From: Chromatiaceae bacterium
GTDB lineage: Bacteria > Pseudomonadota > Gammaproteobacteria > Chromatiales > Chromatiaceae
Direction: 5' to 3'
Assembly (NCBI GenBank): GCA_012962365.1
Contig: DTXR01000299.1
Location: 1-8,430 of the forward strand
Length of the DNA stretch: 8,430 nucleotides
A program made the position numbers and the translations under genes. Every line of letters starts with the position of its first letter. The first letter of the stretch is position 1. Shown piece after piece: positions 6,891 to 8,430 of this stretch. The notes beneath the pieces are model-generated. The model saw only the letters and a program-made list of their open reading frames with translations, did not search any database and was not told where the DNA came from.

Positions 6891-7465
6891 AATTTCACAA
6901 AGTTAACGCTGTAGCATTGCAGGTCAACACTCAGATCTGCACCACAATTAACACCCGTTGCGCCTGATCGACCTTCATCCCACATGATGGTCACTGTCCA
7001 GACATCGCCGCTATCATCGCAATCAAAGGCACCCGTTGTATTCGTCGTGACGGCACCATGACAAACTCTTACCCTTCCAAGTGGATGGCTTCGGGTTATT
7101 CTGTCTCCCCAATCGAGAATATCGAGTTCGTTGATGTCTGTTGTTGAGGTGCTGATAACAGTTCCCGCTTTCAGGCATTCGACCGCACCACTACCACTGT
7201 TTGTCCAACACTCAATATCCTCATAGATTGATCTGGGATTGGCTGTATCTGATCTGATCCTGTCTACTACTTCCTGAGCAATGTAAGCGGCCTGTGTTCG
7301 GAAGGAAGATTCCGAGGCGTATTGCATACCCTTGAGCTGCAACAAGGCGGCAGCAAGAATACCGACAGAAAGTATTAACACCGTCACCAGGACTTCAATC
7401 ATGGTGAAGCCGGCATTCAAATTTGATAACTGTGGAGCCTTGGAATTAATTGTTTGAGATTTCAT
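6887..7465 (-). CDS. pilV: Type IV pilus minor pilin (pilus modification protein) PilV
   Basis: A 192-residue prepilin, GspI-like. I start it at the ATG 7463-7465, two bases after the fimT/fimU TAG. AGGA lies about 10 nt upstream. This gives a 19-residue leader ending at Gly19 (NLNAG). The longer frame to 7537 would add 24 residues unlike a pilin leader and overlap the preceding gene by 70 nt. The helix FTMIEVLVTVLILSVGILAAALLQLKGMQYA runs from 20 to 50, with Glu24 at +5. PilV-typical features are the SSFRTQAAYIAQEVVDRIRSD stretch (about 53-73) and a late tryptophan-containing strand (VWTVTIMWDE, about 155-164). Six cysteines (86, 97, 135, 149, 174, 184) could form three disulfides in the periplasm. 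With PilW, PilX and FimU/FimT it forms the core of the initiation complex. Its stop overlaps the pilW start. Confidence 0.92.
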   Translation of the reverse strand: MKSQTINSKAPQLSNLNAGFTMIEVLVTVLILSVGILAAALLQLKGMQYASESSFRTQAAYIAQEVVDRIRSDTANPRSIYEDIECWTNSGSGAVECLKAGTVISTSTTDINELDILDWGDRITRSHPLGRVRVCHGAVTTNTTGAFDCDDSGDVWTVTIMWDEGRSGATGVNCGADLSVDLQCYSVNFVKL

Positions 7466-7467
7466 GA

Positions 7468-8001
7468 CTAATTCGTCCTGACTCGCCCGGTATTGGCGAT
7501 CACAACACAGCGCCTGCCAATCTTTGATACACCACAATTGTTTGCCTCTCGGCTGTCACGCATTGTGAATGTGCCCTGATTATTCGCTGTTCCATCAGGA
7601 CTATAGGTAATTAATTTTCTGATGGGATTTGATGCTACAAAAGTTATACTGGTTGTTTCCGGCCTGAACCGCTCTATTATTTCCTCTCCAGCATCATATG
7701 TACCCAGAGTGCCGGTTGTGGTCGAATCTACAAAAACAATCCAGCCTTTCGTGCCCCATCTATTGTTCTTGCATACGGGAGTTCCAGCATTAGGATTATT
7801 CACACCACAAATAGTGACGCGTCTTTTCCGCTCCACTGCTTCACTCCGAGTCAAGATAAGATGCCGCATCAGTACAGAACGACGCGCATCCAGGTTATTG
7901 TCCTGTATGAGTGTCCGATAACTTGGCACCCCGATAGCCATCACAATTGCCAGGATGGCAATCGTCATCAGTAGTTCAATCAGTGTAAAGCCCTTGTTCA
8001 T
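7468..8001 (-). CDS. fimT: GspH/FimT family minor pilin (FimT/FimU), first gene of the operon
   Basis: A 177-residue GspH-type pseudopilin. The four-residue leader MNKG is followed by the helix FTLIELLMTIAILAIVMAIGVPSY (5-28), with Glu9 at +5. GspH/FimT hallmarks are TRSEAVERKRRVTIC (51-65, the usual ARSEAxxR..VTLC block), RWGTKGWIVFVD (81-92), LITYSPDGT (130-138) and RCVVIANTGRVR (164-175). Cysteines 65, 77, 156 and 165 could form two disulfides. Position and context match fimU of P. aeruginosa. The GRxR ending (GRVR, 172-175) matches the motif reported for DNA-binding FimT, so I use fimT, but fimU is nearly as defensible. The only start is ATG 7999-8001: the frame has a stop codon 13 codons upstream, and no alternative start lies between. 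No good Shine-Dalgarno sequence is present; a GGTTAACC palindrome sits just upstream instead. Confidence 0.88.
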   Translation of the reverse strand: MNKGFTLIELLMTIAILAIVMAIGVPSYRTLIQDNNLDARRSVLMRHLILTRSEAVERKRRVTICGVNNPNAGTPVCKNNRWGTKGWIVFVDSTTTGTLGTYDAGEEIIERFRPETTSITFVASNPIRKLITYSPDGTANNQGTFTMRDSREANNCGVSKIGRRCVVIANTGRVRTN

Positions 8002-8081
8002 AAGATATAGGTTAACCCTGTAATGCCATAGTTTAGATCACCAACAGACAACACGACCAAATAGACCGACGGCCGGATTCC

Positions 8082-8109
8082 TTTATAAAACAATGAGTTC
8101 TAAACGCAA
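8082..8109 (-). promoter_or_regulatory. Candidate sigma70-type promoter for the minor-pilin operon
   Basis: Read on the minus strand: a -35-like TTGCGT (8104-8109), 16 bp, then a -10-like TATAAA (8082-8087). The -10 matches the consensus at 5 of 6 bases, the -35 at only 3 of 6, so an activator would probably be needed. Transcription would begin near 8075 and leave a leader of about 75 nt before the ATG at 8001. No convincing sigma54 element (TGGCAC-N5-TTGCA) was found. Confidence 0.45.
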
Positions 8110-8119
8110 GATAAATTTC

Positions 8120-8137
8120 GTTAAATGCGTTAAGTGC
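8120..8137. repeat. Tandem 9-bp direct repeat upstream of the operon promoter
   Basis: Plus strand GTTAAATGC (8120-8128) is followed directly by GTTAAGTGC (8129-8137), 8 of 9 bases identical, and then by GTCAC. It lies 10 bp upstream of the -35 hexamer, centred roughly at -54 relative to the predicted start. This is a normal place for an activator. The binding protein is unknown. Confidence 0.4.
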
Positions 8138-8152
8138 GTCACATTTTGTCAT

Positions 8153-8166
8153 TAATCAGATGATTA
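8153..8166. repeat. Short inverted repeat in the regulatory gap
   Basis: TAATCA (8153-8158), GA, TGATTA (8161-8166) is a perfect 6-bp inverted repeat with a 2-bp centre. It could be an operator half-site pair for the operon or part of the 3' untranslated region of the Fur-like gene. It is AT-rich and short, so chance is possible. Confidence 0.3.
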
Positions 8167-8281
8167 CAACATGAAGTAGTTTACAGTGTCTTTTTTTAGA
8201 TAACCGCGACATATTACGCAGATTGACAGAAATAAACAGAATAAAAATGGACAGTAGAGCTCAGTAATTTCCTGATTTGAA

Positions 8282-8430
8282 TTAGTTTTTACTTCTGACT
8301 CTGATAATAATATCCACATCCTCAACTTCCAGATTCTCACCCAGTTCTGGAAGTTTGTTCAGCCCAACTTCCCCTGCAGTAATATCATGAAGTTCGCCAC
8401 TGTCCAGGTCATAAATATGATGGTGGGTGC
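8282..8430 (-). CDS. Fur-superfamily metalloregulator, Irr-like, C-terminal fragment
   Basis: The last 48 codons of a gene that continues past the right edge; stop TAA at 8282-8284. The fragment starts THHHIYDLDSGELHDI and ends EDVDIIIRVRSKN. The His-rich run followed by an aromatic residue is the end of the Fur metal-binding domain (HHHH-x-x-C-x-x-C in Fur, PerR and Zur). Here the CxxC position reads DLDS and the fragment contains no cysteine, so the structural zinc site is absent. That, plus the short tail with a VDVVIR-like strand, fits the Irr (iron/heme response) branch. Irr-type proteins are DNA-binding repressors or activators of iron and heme genes. The DNA-binding domain is outside the window, so target and subclass are inference. 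It is on the same strand as, and 280 bp upstream of, the pilus operon. I see no clear terminator between them. Confidence 0.72.
   Translation of the reverse strand, partial: THHHIYDLDSGELHDITAGEVGLNKLPELGENLEVEDVDIIIRVRSKN

Larger units (their letters stand above)
8002..8281. other. Intergenic regulatory region between the Fur-like gene and the pilus operon
   Basis: 280 bp of AT-rich non-coding DNA between two genes on the same strand. It contains the candidate promoter (8082-8109), the 9-bp tandem repeat (8120-8137) and a small inverted repeat (8153-8166). An 8-bp palindrome GGTTAACC (8010-8017) also lies 8 nt before the fimT/fimU start, where a ribosome binding site is expected. I see no tRNA, no credible small ORF, and no GC-rich hairpin with a T-run that would end the Fur-like transcript. 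Confidence 0.6.

Noticed and set aside
7466..7537. Upstream extension of pilV to an ATG at 7537
   Set aside because: It adds 24 residues unlike a pilin leader and overlaps fimT/fimU by 70 nt. The ATG at 7465 has a usable upstream AGGA and gives a normal leader.
8018..8036. TGGCAT-containing stretch as a sigma54 promoter
   Set aside because: The GG and GC elements are not 10 bp apart as required, and the -12 element is missing.
8132..8140. AAGTGCGTC resembling the Haemophilus uptake signal AAGTGCGGT
   Set aside because: It is a single, imperfect copy, and the organism is not Pasteurellaceae-like; no repeated uptake word is seen in the window.
8301..8318. GATAATAATATCC resembling a Fur box
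   Set aside because: It encodes the conserved VDIII strand of the Fur-like protein and matches only loosely.
1..8430. Mobile elements, CRISPR arrays, tRNA or rRNA genes
   Set aside because: No transposase, terminal repeats, spaced repeats or RNA gene sequences were seen; the gene order is a conserved chromosomal one.

Overview
The window looks like chromosomal DNA of a gammaproteobacterium. It has the arrangement known from Pseudomonas and relatives, in which a type IV pilus minor-pilin/PilY1 operon lies tail-to-tail with the isoprenoid gene ispH (lytB). Base composition is moderate and AT-leaning between genes. The genus cannot be fixed from this sequence; a marine or environmental gammaproteobacterium is a guess.

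Layout. Bases 1-315 (+) are the 3' end of ispH. Bases 316-8001 (-) are one tightly packed operon, read from right to left: a GspH/FimT-type minor pilin (fimT/fimU), pilV, pilW, pilX, pilY1 and pilE. Junctions are 2 nt, a 4-nt ATGA overlap, 6 nt, about 31 nt and 4 nt, so the genes are almost certainly co-transcribed and partly translationally coupled. Bases 8002-8281 are the only sizeable non-coding stretch; they hold a candidate sigma70-type promoter and possible operator-like repeats for the operon. Bases 8282-8430 (-) are the 3' end of a Fur-superfamily regulator that looks like the Irr branch.

How the genes work together. The four class-III-like minor pilins (FimT/FimU, PilV, PilW, PilX), PilE and the large secreted PilY1 are expected to form the tip/priming complex that starts assembly of a type IV pilus. 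PilY1 acts as adhesin and surface sensor. All five pilins carry a prepilin peptidase site (Gly followed by a hydrophobic helix), and all but PilX keep Glu at +5. The core machinery (PilA, PilB, PilM-Q and others) is not in the window.

Points that stand out: an uninterrupted C8 tract in the pilY1 reading frame, where one-base slippage in either direction would truncate the protein (compare the poly-G switch of neisserial pilC); a perfect 9-bp inverted repeat spanning the pilX stop and ending just before the pilY1 ribosome binding site; many calcium-binding-type Asp loops in PilY1, with single copies in PilX and PilW; a degenerate vWA metal site in PilY1; and a GRxR motif at the end of the FimT-like pilin, which suggests a role in DNA uptake. 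The set of genes itself is known. The candidate novelty lies in how pilY1 may be switched and built.
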